Shown: positions 1 through 6,081 of the stretch, one piece after another
Position numbering within the stretch: position 1 is the stretch's first letter
Layout of the letters: each line of letters opens with the position of its first letter
DNA from: Streptococcus sp.
GTDB lineage: Bacteria > Bacillota > Bacilli > Lactobacillales > Streptococcaceae
DNA length: 30,471 nucleotides
Assembly (NCBI RefSeq): GCF_030825805.1
Contig: NZ_JAPJPF010000022.1
Location: forward strand, 1 to 30,471
Direction of reading: 5' to 3'
Program-made: the position numbers and the translations under genes
The notes under the pieces: model-generated
Database searches by the model: none
What the model saw: only the letters and a program-made list of their open reading frames with translations
What the model was told of the DNA's origin: nothing

Positions 1-93
1 CGTCGTCCCACCTCCGCACAGTTGAGTAGGGCTGTAAAAGCTGATGAAATCAGCCTAGTAGAGCTCACTCAACCACTGCGTCTTGCTCGATAA
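1..93 (+). CDS. 3' end of an unidentified plus-strand gene
   Basis: Frame 1 is open from the window edge to a TAA at 91-93, giving 30 residues that end in ELTQPLRLAR. A strong hairpin with a T tract follows 5 nt later, which is what one expects after a real gene end. The gene would converge on purB. Too little is visible to name the family. Confidence 0.45.
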   Translation, partial: RRPTSAQLSRAVKADEISLVELTQPLRLAR

Positions 94-98
94 TCCAA

Positions 99-142
99 AG
101 ACGAAAAGAGGCTAGGACTTTTGTCCCAGCCTCTTTTCGTCT
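99..142. terminator. Bidirectional rho-independent terminator between a convergent gene and purB
   Basis: A 20-bp stem (99-118 with 123-142) has one mismatch on the plus strand, which becomes G-U in minus-strand RNA, and a TTTT loop. Plus-strand T's follow at 144-148. It lies between the plus-strand gene ending at 93 and the purB stop at 172, so it probably serves both. Confidence 0.85.
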
Positions 143-171
143 ATTTTTCAAATTCCCGTTTTTAGTTGCGG

Positions 172-1470
172 TTAGTCACCCAAACCGATGCGTTCGAAGA
201 TCTCATCCACCCGTTTGGTGTAGTAAGTTGGGTTGAAGATTTCATCGATTTCTTCTTGAGTGAGGCGTGATGTCACCTCTGGATCTGCTTCAAGAAGTGG
301 TTTGAAGTCGACTTGGTTATCCCATGATTGAGCTGTCTTAGGTTGAACAAGGTCGTAAGCTTGCTCACGGGTCATCCCTTTCTCAATCAAGGTCAACATC
401 GCACGTTGGCTAAAGATAAGACCAAATGTAGAGTTCATGTTGCGAATCATGTTTTCAGGGAAGACCGTCAAGTTCTTAACGATGTTTCCAAAACGGTTAA
501 GCATGTAGTCAATCAAGATAGTTGTGTCTGGTGCGATAATCCGCTCTGCTGATGAGTGAGAGATATCACGTTCGTGCCAAAGGGCTACGTTTTCATAAGC
601 TGTTACCATGTGCCCACGGATAACACGCGCAAGACCTGTCATGTTTTCAGAACCGATAGGGTTACGTTTGTGAGGCATTGCTGAAGACCCTTTTTGACCT
701 TTGGCAAAGAACTCTTCCACTTCACGTTGTTCAGATTTTTGAAGACCACGGATTTCCGTTGCCATACGCTCGATAGAAGTTGCGATGCTGGCAAGAACCG
801 CAAAGTACTCAGCGTGGAGGTCACGAGGAAGCACCTGTGTAGAGATTTCTTGAGCACGGATACCAAGCTTGTCGCAGACGTATTTTTCAACAAATGGTGG
901 GATGTTGGCAAAGTTCCCAACCGCACCAGAAATCTTACCAGCTTCCACACCAGCAGCTGCGTGCTCGAAACGCTCAATGTTGCGTTTCATTTCGCTGTAC
1001 CAAGTCGCCAATTTAAGACCAAAGGTTGTAGGCTCAGCGTGCACACCGTGGGTACGACCCATCATAATCGTGAACTTGTGTTCTTTTGCTTTATCAGCGA
1101 TGATGTTGGTGAAGTTTTCAAGGTCTCGACGGATGATGTCGTTGGCTTGTTTGTAGAGGTAACCATAGGCTGTATCGACCACGTCAGTAGAAGTCAAACC
1201 ATAGTGAACCCACTTGCGCTCTTCGCCAAGAGTTTCAGAAACCGCACGTGTGAAAGCCACCACATCGTGGCGAGTTTGTTGCTCGATTTCAAGAATACGG
1301 TCGATGTCAAAATCCGCTTTTTCACGAATCAAAGCCACATCTTCCTTAGGGATTTCTCCCAACTCAGCCCATGCTTCGTCAGCCAAGATTTCCACCTCAA
1401 GCCAAGCACGGTATTTATTTTCTTCAGTCCAAATGTTCGCCATTTCTGGGCGAGAGTAACGTTCGATCAT
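172..1470 (-). CDS. purB: Adenylosuccinate lyase
   Basis: This cytosolic enzyme releases fumarate in two steps of purine synthesis: SAICAR to AICAR, and adenylosuccinate to AMP. The 432-aa product has the usual length of bacterial PurB. The fumarase/aspartase superfamily signature [11 protein letters not shown] is present, as are the upstream [10 protein letters not shown] histidine motif and the STDVVDTA motif. The ATG at 1470 is preceded by AGAAAGGAAA. It is the last gene of the pur cluster here, but it is separated from purK by the AT-rich defence insert and by a spacer (1471-1619) that carries a conserved hairpin. Transcription should still come from upstream, since I see no strong promoter directly before it. 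It ends at the bidirectional terminator 99-142. Confidence 0.97.
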   Translation of the reverse strand: MIERYSRPEMANIWTEENKYRAWLEVEILADEAWAELGEIPKEDVALIREKADFDIDRILEIEQQTRHDVVAFTRAVSETLGEERKWVHYGLTSTDVVDTAYGYLYKQANDIIRRDLENFTNIIADKAKEHKFTIMMGRTHGVHAEPTTFGLKLATWYSEMKRNIERFEHAAAGVEAGKISGAVGNFANIPPFVEKYVCDKLGIRAQEISTQVLPRDLHAEYFAVLASIATSIERMATEIRGLQKSEQREVEEFFAKGQKGSSAMPHKRNPIGSENMTGLARVIRGHMVTAYENVALWHERDISHSSAERIIAPDTTILIDYMLNRFGNIVKNLTVFPENMIRNMNSTFGLIFSQRAMLTLIEKGMTREQAYDLVQPKTAQSWDNQVDFKPLLEADPEVTSRLTQEEIDEIFNPTYYTKRVDEIFERIGLGD

Positions 1471-1484
1471 TGTTTTCTTTTCCT

Positions 1485-1501
1485 TTCTTTTGATGTTTCA
1501 C
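1485..1501 (-). repeat. purB leader repeat, copy 1
   Basis: The 17 bases TTCTTTTGATGTTTCAC (plus strand) lie just upstream of the purB ribosome binding site. The identical 17-mer occurs at 4873-4889, just downstream of the other 75-aa gene copy. This marks the edge of a duplicated purK-purB junction. Confidence 0.8.
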
Positions 1502-1546
1502 TTAAGTGGAGCGGACGTCAGCAGCTTCCTCCAGAATCTCATGACT

Positions 1547-1574
1547 AAATCTTGAGCCTGAAGTCTCAAGATTT
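1547..1574 (-). promoter_or_regulatory. Conserved hairpin in the purB leader
   Basis: There is a perfect 10-bp inverted repeat (1547-1556 with 1565-1574) with an 8-nt loop, 77 nt upstream of the purB ATG. A closely related hairpin sits 76 nt upstream of purE (9802-9829), and two stem pairs differ between the copies in a compensatory way. It is not followed by a T tract, so it is not a standard terminator. It could be an RNA processing or stability element, or a small repeated element. The 1501-1600 segment is also flanked by GATGTTTCA/TGAAACATC (1492-1500, 1601-1609). Confidence 0.7.
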
Positions 1575-1619
1575 CCGTCGCTACCGCTTTCCCCACGGCA
1601 TGAAACATCCGTTTAACGA

Positions 1620-2891
1620 CTAAAAGTCGTTTTGCAATAACTGTTTATCTTCAATAGCTTTGGTTTGTCTATATTCAAACGCTTCAGCATTCTCATTTAA
1701 TTCTACAGTCAACTCTTCGTGTTTATCCAAAAGTTCTTTTATTTTTTCAAATGGAACTTTGAAATATTCTTTTCGTCCATTTACCTTATTTACTTTATAG
1801 TTAGCAAGTTGATTATGTAGCTCTGTTTCTAAAGCAAAGGCTTCTTCACTAAAAATCAAAGCATGGACATCAAATTGAAAAGGTACAGAAGCACTACTTA
1901 ATTCTCTGATGCGTTCCAATGGCTCTAAACGACGAGTAACTCCAACTTTATAAACATCTTCACCGAAAGAACCTATGTTAGATATCACATACACATATCC
2001 TGCTGTTGCATGACCTTCTCGGTAATCAATGTCTTCTTCAATTTCATCTAATTCAGATAGTTTATCCTGATATTCAGTCAATTGGCGTCTGAGTTCACCT
2101 ACTTCATCATTTTTTGCTTCTTTCAGTAACTCTGTTACCTTGGCAACCATATTTTTAAAGTGATCTCTATCTTTTTCTAATTGCTTTCGTTTCGCTTTAA
2201 TCTCGGCTTGAAGTTTTTTATCTTCTCGTTCCTTTTCTCTTTGTTCACGAAGCAACTCTTTTTCTTCTTGCTTTTGAAGCTCGTACTCAACAGCTACTTG
2301 AAATTCAAGCAATTTCAGTTGTAAATATTCTGGAGTGATCTCCACACCATTACTAGCATAAATTTTATTCAGCTGATCAAACGATCGTATAAGCGCGGTC
2401 TTCTTGTTTTCAACATTAGCAGGCGTTGTTTTTACTAGTAAGGCATCTGCTTCTCCATTAAAACCTCGAATTGCCACCTTTTTTAATTTATTTTGAATTG
2501 CACGACCCTTTTTTTCACTATTGTTAAAAGTGTATGTCCAAATAATCTTTGCGGCCTTATCATTTTTAACAAGTTCTTTTTCCTGAAGTCTAATATTTTC
2601 TAAAGCTTCTTTGTATTGAAGTGAATCAGTGAATTTATATTGCCGATTAAAAAAGCCAAATTCTTGTAAGCTTAAGTCATCATTTGCTAGAGAAATTTCA
2701 TAGTTTAAACGATCAAGTTCACTCCGTTTATTCACTAATTCTTCGTTCAAAGAATAAATTTCCTTAGCAGTTTGTATTTGAAACTTTAATTCATCTAAAC
2801 TCTTTTTCTTTAATTCGATTTCTTGGTTTAATCTTTGAATTTTATTTTCCAGAACTTCATCTTTAGGCTTCCCAAAACTAAATATCCCCAT
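1620..2891 (-). CDS. DUF4041 / GIY-YIG (Mug113, T5orf172-type) nuclease, SNIPE-like
   Basis: The protein has 423 aa. Residues about 10-70 and 210-285 are charged and coiled-coil-like. Residues about 110-210, containing RGFNGEADALL and ITPEYLQLKLLEFQ, match the DUF4041 family. Residues 298 to about 380 form a GIY-YIG nuclease domain of the T5orf172/Mug113 type: YVYVI at 299-303, YKVG at 314-317, an RR pair at 320-321, and a candidate metal-binding Glu near 355 followed by LH. The DUF4041-Mug113 arrangement is that of the antiphage nuclease SNIPE, but no clear N-terminal membrane helix is visible here, so membrane placement is unsupported. The ribosome binding site AGGAG overlaps the stop of the 75-aa gene upstream, suggesting translational coupling. 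It is AT-rich relative to pur genes, consistent with transfer. A phage-defence role is inferred. Confidence 0.82.
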   Translation of the reverse strand: MGIFSFGKPKDEVLENKIQRLNQEIELKKKSLDELKFQIQTAKEIYSLNEELVNKRSELDRLNYEISLANDDLSLQEFGFFNRQYKFTDSLQYKEALENIRLQEKELVKNDKAAKIIWTYTFNNSEKKGRAIQNKLKKVAIRGFNGEADALLVKTTPANVENKKTALIRSFDQLNKIYASNGVEITPEYLQLKLLEFQVAVEYELQKQEEKELLREQREKEREDKKLQAEIKAKRKQLEKDRDHFKNMVAKVTELLKEAKNDEVGELRRQLTEYQDKLSELDEIEEDIDYREGHATAGYVYVISNIGSFGEDVYKVGVTRRLEPLERIRELSSASVPFQFDVHALIFSEEAFALETELHNQLANYKVNKVNGRKEYFKVPFEKIKELLDKHEELTVELNENAEAFEYRQTKAIEDKQLLQNDF

Positions 2892-2904
2892 ATACTAAGT
2901 TCTC

Positions 2905-3132
2905 CTACTCAAATTCTTCTTTCCCAATCCACACTGATGGATAGTGATCTAGTGTATTCAAATCCGTATCCATCGGCAAATCATAAATAGCTAAATAGTT
3001 TTCAGGAAATTGTGCAACTAATTCTTCATACTTAGCTTTCACCTTTTCGTGATCGCTACTAGCATACAAGACTTCGACGACTGCCCCCGTCTTCTCTTTT
3101 TCAACAAATGCGTTGACAATAAGTTGAATCAT
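2905..3132 (-). CDS. Conserved small protein of unknown function, copy adjoining the nuclease gene
   Basis: This is a 75-aa soluble protein with no signal peptide or membrane segment. It is rich in acidic residues and contains VVEVL, KVKAKYEELV and LDHYPSVWIG. The second copy at 4914-5141 has the same length and is identical at 63 of 75 positions by direct comparison. A small gene in this position, between purK and purB, appears to be the ancestral state in streptococci (recollection, not tested here). Both copies are intact. No strong Shine-Dalgarno is seen right before the ATG, but the 62-bp upstream spacer is homologous between copies. The function is not known. Confidence 0.8.
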   Translation of the reverse strand: MIQLIVNAFVEKEKTGAVVEVLYASSDHEKVKAKYEELVAQFPENYLAIYDLPMDTDLNTLDHYPSVWIGKEEFE

Positions 3133-3135
3133 AAG

Positions 3136-3197
3136 AATTAATCAAGTCCGTAGCCCGTATTCAGTTTTGGTGAATACGTGAGCTCTTGTTCCTTTCT
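3136..3197 (-). repeat. Spacer upstream of the 75-aa gene, copy 1
   Basis: This 62-bp segment is homologous to 5145-5205 upstream of the second 75-aa gene. Both start with AATTAAT and end with CTTGTTCCTTTCT (plus strand). The core AAGTCCGTAGCCCGTATTCAG (3144-3164) has a further relative at 5310-5330. Confidence 0.75.
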
Positions 3198-3559
3198 GTT
3201 TTTAAATTTAATTTCTTTAGTATTTAGAAATGAATATGCTAATTTATTCCAAGCTTTCCGACCGAGTTTAATTCAGTAAAACTGGTGCCCATTCCTTTCT
3301 ATTATTACAGATACAAAGTATTCCGTATTCAATTTGATTAACACAACTATCTTTGCTCTTTATCTAAATTTCTCTTTGCTCTGACAGGCGGTTTTTTTAT
3401 GATACTTTCAGATGGTTACTAACGATGTTCATTCGTTTATTCATTGAAGTAATAACTTGAAAGTTTGCTAAGACTACCCCTATCAATACTCGAAAACAAT
3501 TTTAAACTAGCTCATCTTTATGGAATTCAATATCCAGCTCAATTTACGAAATCGTTAAA

Positions 3560-3625
3560 TCAGACACATGCTTCGCTTCTAATCATTCCAGTTATTAGAT
3601 TAAGCTGAAAAGAATAGCCTATCAT
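3560..3625 (-). CDS. Possible 21-aa peptide or truncated gene start after the HEPN gene
   Basis: The ATG at 3625 is preceded by GAAGGAG with 6-nt spacing, one of the best ribosome binding sites in the insert, and lies 11 nt after the HEPN stop. It encodes MIGYSFQLNLITGMIRSEAC plus one residue and then TGA. Downstream frames are broken. It may be the start of a gene lost by frameshift, or a real micropeptide. No homology is claimed. Confidence 0.3.
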   Translation of the reverse strand: MIGYSFQLNLITGMIRSEACV

Positions 3626-3636
3626 TGTATTCTCCT

Positions 3637-4587
3637 TCAAATTAAATTTATACCATTTTGCTTAATTAAACCAAGCATCGAATTAATTGATTCTTTTAAA
3701 TCACCATCATTAAAAGTATTATTAGTATTCTCAGGATGATGAATTATATTCCGTATAAAAGTCGGAGTTGTATATCTTATTGGTGTTAAAGTATCTGTAC
3801 TTAAATTTTCTCTCTGATAATTTCTATTTTGTGGTAGTCCTTTCCTCCTTAACCAACTATCAAATTGTGATACTTTATCGTCAATCTTATCTTGTTTAAT
3901 GGCGTATCTATTTAATTTCCCATACAATTTATTATGTTCAATAACAAAATATTTATTATCAAAGTATTGTATATCTTCCTTTGAAGCCCAACCCGACTCT
4001 ATAATATCATGACAGAACCATTTCAATTCTTTATCCAAATTAAATTGGTTTTCACATAACAAACGTAAGAAAATATATCTATCTAATTTTTCAAAAAAAA
4101 ATCCTTCTATATCATCAAAATAATCCTCAGAATTTTCTAGATTAGCTATCAACTTATTTTTTTCTGTAATATAAATAGGATCGGCTTCTATCTTTTTTGC
4201 AAGCCAATGATACACATCATCTTCACCAAAGCACTTAGATTCTTCTTGAATAGTTAGATCTGTCATATCATCAAGATTAATTGAACTAATGTAATTCATT
4301 ATTAGTTGAGTTATTTCGGGAAAAACATGTACTCTACGCCAAATATTAATTTGATCTTCAAGTCGTTTTTTAGTTTCATCTAATGAATAACCTAAATTAT
4401 TTAACCTGAATTTTACGTTCTCTAAATTATCGAAAATAGCTAACCCCCCATTATAGAAATTATAGTTAGTAAACTTCTCCTCAAATCTATCATCCTCTGA
4501 AAATAGCCAGGAATGGGCTTTATAATAATTATTTTTCCCCCAGTCCAACGTTAAATTATTAGCACATAATTCTATAATCGTTCCCAC
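3637..4587 (-). CDS. HEPN/Toprim-associated domain protein, probable defence factor
   Basis: The protein has 316 aa. Its N-terminus (MGTIIELCANNLTLDWGKN, then a SWLFSEDD segment) resembles the HEPN/Toprim N-terminal domain family, which is found in defence-associated proteins. Near the C-terminus FIRNIIHHPEN supplies an R279-x4-H284 motif with Asn after the Arg, the arrangement typical of HEPN ribonucleases. The start is GTG at 4587-4585, and its G is shared with the TAG stop of a decayed purK 3' end. GAAGGAG about 10 nt upstream, inside the purK remnant, serves as ribosome binding site. A toxic or antiviral RNase role is inferred from the family only. The gene is very AT-rich, stands between the two 75-aa gene copies, and has no obvious antitoxin partner. 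Confidence 0.68.
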   Translation of the reverse strand: MGTIIELCANNLTLDWGKNNYYKAHSWLFSEDDRFEEKFTNYNFYNGGLAIFDNLENVKFRLNNLGYSLDETKKRLEDQINIWRRVHVFPEITQLIMNYISSINLDDMTDLTIQEESKCFGEDDVYHWLAKKIEADPIYITEKNKLIANLENSEDYFDDIEGFFFEKLDRYIFLRLLCENQFNLDKELKWFCHDIIESGWASKEDIQYFDNKYFVIEHNKLYGKLNRYAIKQDKIDDKVSQFDSWLRRKGLPQNRNYQRENLSTDTLTPIRYTTPTFIRNIIHHPENTNNTFNDGDLKESINSMLGLIKQNGINLI

Positions 4588-4681
4588 TAAAATTCCACTC
4601 CTTCCCCAAACTCATCCGCATCTTCTGTATACACCATAATGTGTCCCATTTTGCGATTGTGCTTCGCTTCTATTTCCCGTA
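4587..4681 (-). pseudogene. purK: Decayed 3' end of a second purK
   Basis: Read on the minus strand, this encodes YGK, then after a one-base deletion [10 protein letters not shown] (identical to intact PurK near its C-terminus), then a diverged tail ending GEGVEF and TAG. Intact purK has [18 protein letters not shown] followed by its own tail. The deletion (CTA to TA) breaks the frame. Upstream a 31-codon frame (4670-4765) runs into the fragment and reads NYIYGK before a stop. Sequence further upstream is not recognisably purK. The fragment shows that a purK-proximal junction was duplicated or imported. Confidence 0.85.
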
Positions 4682-4913
4682 TATATAATTATCATTGCTT
4701 TGTTTTTCGATGGAATAACATTCACCGGTTTTGACGAATGAACTAAACTTGTAGTCAAAATTCATTTTTTGCAAATACGAACACCTTTGTTACTTTAGTT
4801 TATTTTATCAAAGATTAGATGTTTAGGCTCAAATTAATGTAACCTGCTGTCCTTTCTCATTTTTAAATTCTATTCTTTTGATGTTTCACATCAGTTAGCA
4901 ACCGACAGTCACT
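4588..4913. other. Spacer between the HEPN gene and the second 75-aa gene
   Basis: This 326-bp stretch has no intact gene. In minus-strand order it holds a purB-leader copy (4873-4889), AT-rich sequence with an unsupported 31-codon frame (4670-4765), and the purK 3' fragment (4587-4681). It is best explained as a recombination join between two versions of the purK-purB junction. Confidence 0.7.
4873..4889 (-). repeat. purB leader repeat, copy 2
   Basis: This is identical over 17 bases to 1485-1501 and lies 25 nt downstream of the 75-aa gene at 4914. It places a fragment of purB leader DNA in the middle of the insert, as expected if a whole purK-75aa-purB junction was duplicated. Confidence 0.8.
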
Positions 4914-5141
4914 TTATTCAAACCCTTCTTTTCCAATCCACACAGATGGATAATGATCCAGTGTATTCAAATCCGTATCTAGCGGAAGATTATAGATAGC
5001 TAAATAGTTTTCAGGATATTGATCAACCAGCTCTTCATACTTAGCTTTCACTTTTTCGTGATGGTTACTAGCAAATAAGACTTCGACGACTGCTCCAGCC
5101 TTATCTTTTTCAATAAATGCACTGACGATCAGTTGAATCAT
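4914..5141 (-). CDS. Conserved small protein of unknown function, second copy
   Basis: This 75-aa paralogue of the product of 2905-3132 differs at 12 positions, mostly conservatively (for example V10I, E13D, Y23F, M54L). Both copies are intact, so the duplication is either recent with divergent donors or under selection. It follows DUF2290 after a 196-bp spacer and is followed by a purB-leader fragment. The upstream spacer 5145-5205 matches that of the other copy. The level of divergence suggests that the two copies came from different strains rather than from a fresh local duplication. The function is unknown. Confidence 0.8.
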   Translation of the reverse strand: MIQLIVSAFIEKDKAGAVVEVLFASNHHEKVKAKYEELVDQYPENYLAIYNLPLDTDLNTLDHYPSVWIGKEGFE

Positions 5142-5144
5142 AGT

Positions 5145-5205
5145 AATTAATAAGGTTTGTAGCTTCGTGTTCAGTTTAGAAGATACGGAGCCCTTGTTCC
5201 TTTCT
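5145..5205 (-). repeat. Spacer upstream of the 75-aa gene, copy 2
   Basis: This is homologous to 3136-3197. Shared landmarks are AATTAAT, GTAG, GTTCAGTTT and CTTGTTCCTTTCT on the plus strand. It is part of the tandem junction duplication. Confidence 0.7.
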
Positions 5206-5309
5206 TTTTATATTATTTACAGGAGGAGGGACGTTTTAAACCCAAGTCCAAATACTTGAACCCCCTCTCCCCTTCCTTTATTTTAAAAGTATTAGTTTAA
5301 GTATTAAGG

Positions 5310-5330
5310 AAGTCCATAGTCCGTAATCAC
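5310..5330 (-). repeat. Third copy of the spacer core
   Basis: AAGTCCATAGTCCGTAATCAC matches the 3144-3164 core AAGTCCGTAGCCCGTATTCAG at 17 of 21 positions. It lies just after the DUF2290 stop, so this unit contains two spacer cores in tandem. It may mark the original insertion boundary downstream of purK. Confidence 0.55.
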
Positions 5331-5337
5331 CAATCTG

Positions 5338-6081
5338 CTATAATATATACTTTGAGGAGAGTTGGTATTTTTTTACAGACGAACTTTCCTTTTTCACTTC
5401 AATGAACTCTAATCTTTTTAGCAATTCATATTGTTCTTTCTTTAGTATAGATTTTTTCAGAAAGTAAGAAGCAGGGTAAAAAACTTCAATAATATGTTTT
5501 ATAAATTTATTGAAACACATGGGACCATTCGTTAATACTCTAGTCCCCGGACTTTGTAAATGTACATGATTTGCTGGGTGATTCTCATTATCGTTGGTAG
5601 AATCATAATCAAATCTAACAGTAGTTCGCATTAATAACGTATCCGTGTAAAGTAGACCTACTTCAATACTATCAATAATTTCATCAATTTCCATATCTTC
5701 ATTCGAGAAGCATTCTATAGGACAGGGGAGGTAGGCAAAATTTTGCGAAATCAAGACCCCTTCACTATCAAAAGACATTGCACACCTCACTAAACTATTA
5801 TCAAACAGTACAATTTGAAAACTGCGTCGAGAAGCAACTATACTATAGGCTTGCAAACTTAAAAAATTTTTTTCATTTACACCTGGGGCATCGTTTTTCC
5901 AACAGATCTCATATTTATATTGTTGTTTGGAATTATCAAAAGAAGATGTCTTCTCCGGTGGAATGTATAGCTTTACTAAACCTGAAAGCTCAAGTATTTT
6001 TATAGTATTTACCATTTGCTCAAAATGTTCCTCCACCTCATTTGGAAACATTTTTTGTTTTTTTGGTATTTTATTACTCAA
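5338..6081 (-). CDS. DUF2290 domain protein, partner of the helicase
   Basis: The protein has 247 aa. The central-to-C-terminal segment, with MRTTVRFDYD, the ENHPANHVHLQSPGTRV histidine-containing stretch and HIIEVFYP, matches the DUF2290 family. Its start is taken as TTG at 6081, inside the end of the helicase gene (8-bp overlap), with no clear Shine-Dalgarno, so translation is probably coupled. An internal ATG at 6051 is a weaker alternative. DUF2290 proteins occur next to UvrD-like helicases, and a helicase plus DUF2290 pair has been reported as an antiphage system from phage-satellite hotspots (Rst_HelicaseDUF2290). The conserved His-rich motif hints at a metal site, but catalysis is unproven. 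I see no membrane segment. Confidence 0.78.
   Translation of the reverse strand: MSNKIPKKQKMFPNEVEEHFEQMVNTIKILELSGLVKLYIPPEKTSSFDNSKQQYKYEICWKNDAPGVNEKNFLSLQAYSIVASRRSFQIVLFDNSLVRCAMSFDSEGVLISQNFAYLPCPIECFSNEDMEIDEIIDSIEVGLLYTDTLLMRTTVRFDYDSTNDNENHPANHVHLQSPGTRVLTNGPMCFNKFIKHIIEVFYPASYFLKKSILKKEQYELLKRLEFIEVKKESSSVKKYQLSSKYIL

Larger units (their letters stand above)
3133..3636. other. AT-rich 504-bp stretch with only decayed coding sequence
   Basis: There is no long open frame on either strand. It contains the spacer shared with the other 75-aa gene (3136-3197), a short well-initiated ORF at 3560-3625, and minus-strand stretches such as the one reading ELDIEFHKDELV that are broken by stops. 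This looks like the remains of one or two small genes that once followed the HEPN gene. No family could be named. Confidence 0.55.

Noticed and set aside
694..1548. 284-codon plus-strand open frame opposite purB
   Set aside because: It is an antisense shadow of purB with unusual Cys/Phe/His-rich composition, no good ribosome binding site and no recognisable domain.
4819..4834. AATTTGAGCCTAA matching half of the purE-leader hairpin, near the purB-leader fragment
   Set aside because: Only one arm is present, in inverted orientation and without its partner, so I cannot separate a remnant from chance.
5220..5280. G-rich/C-rich patch that might be a terminator after DUF2290
   Set aside because: The arms (GGAGGAGGG and CCCCCTCTCC) pair poorly and no proper T tract follows.
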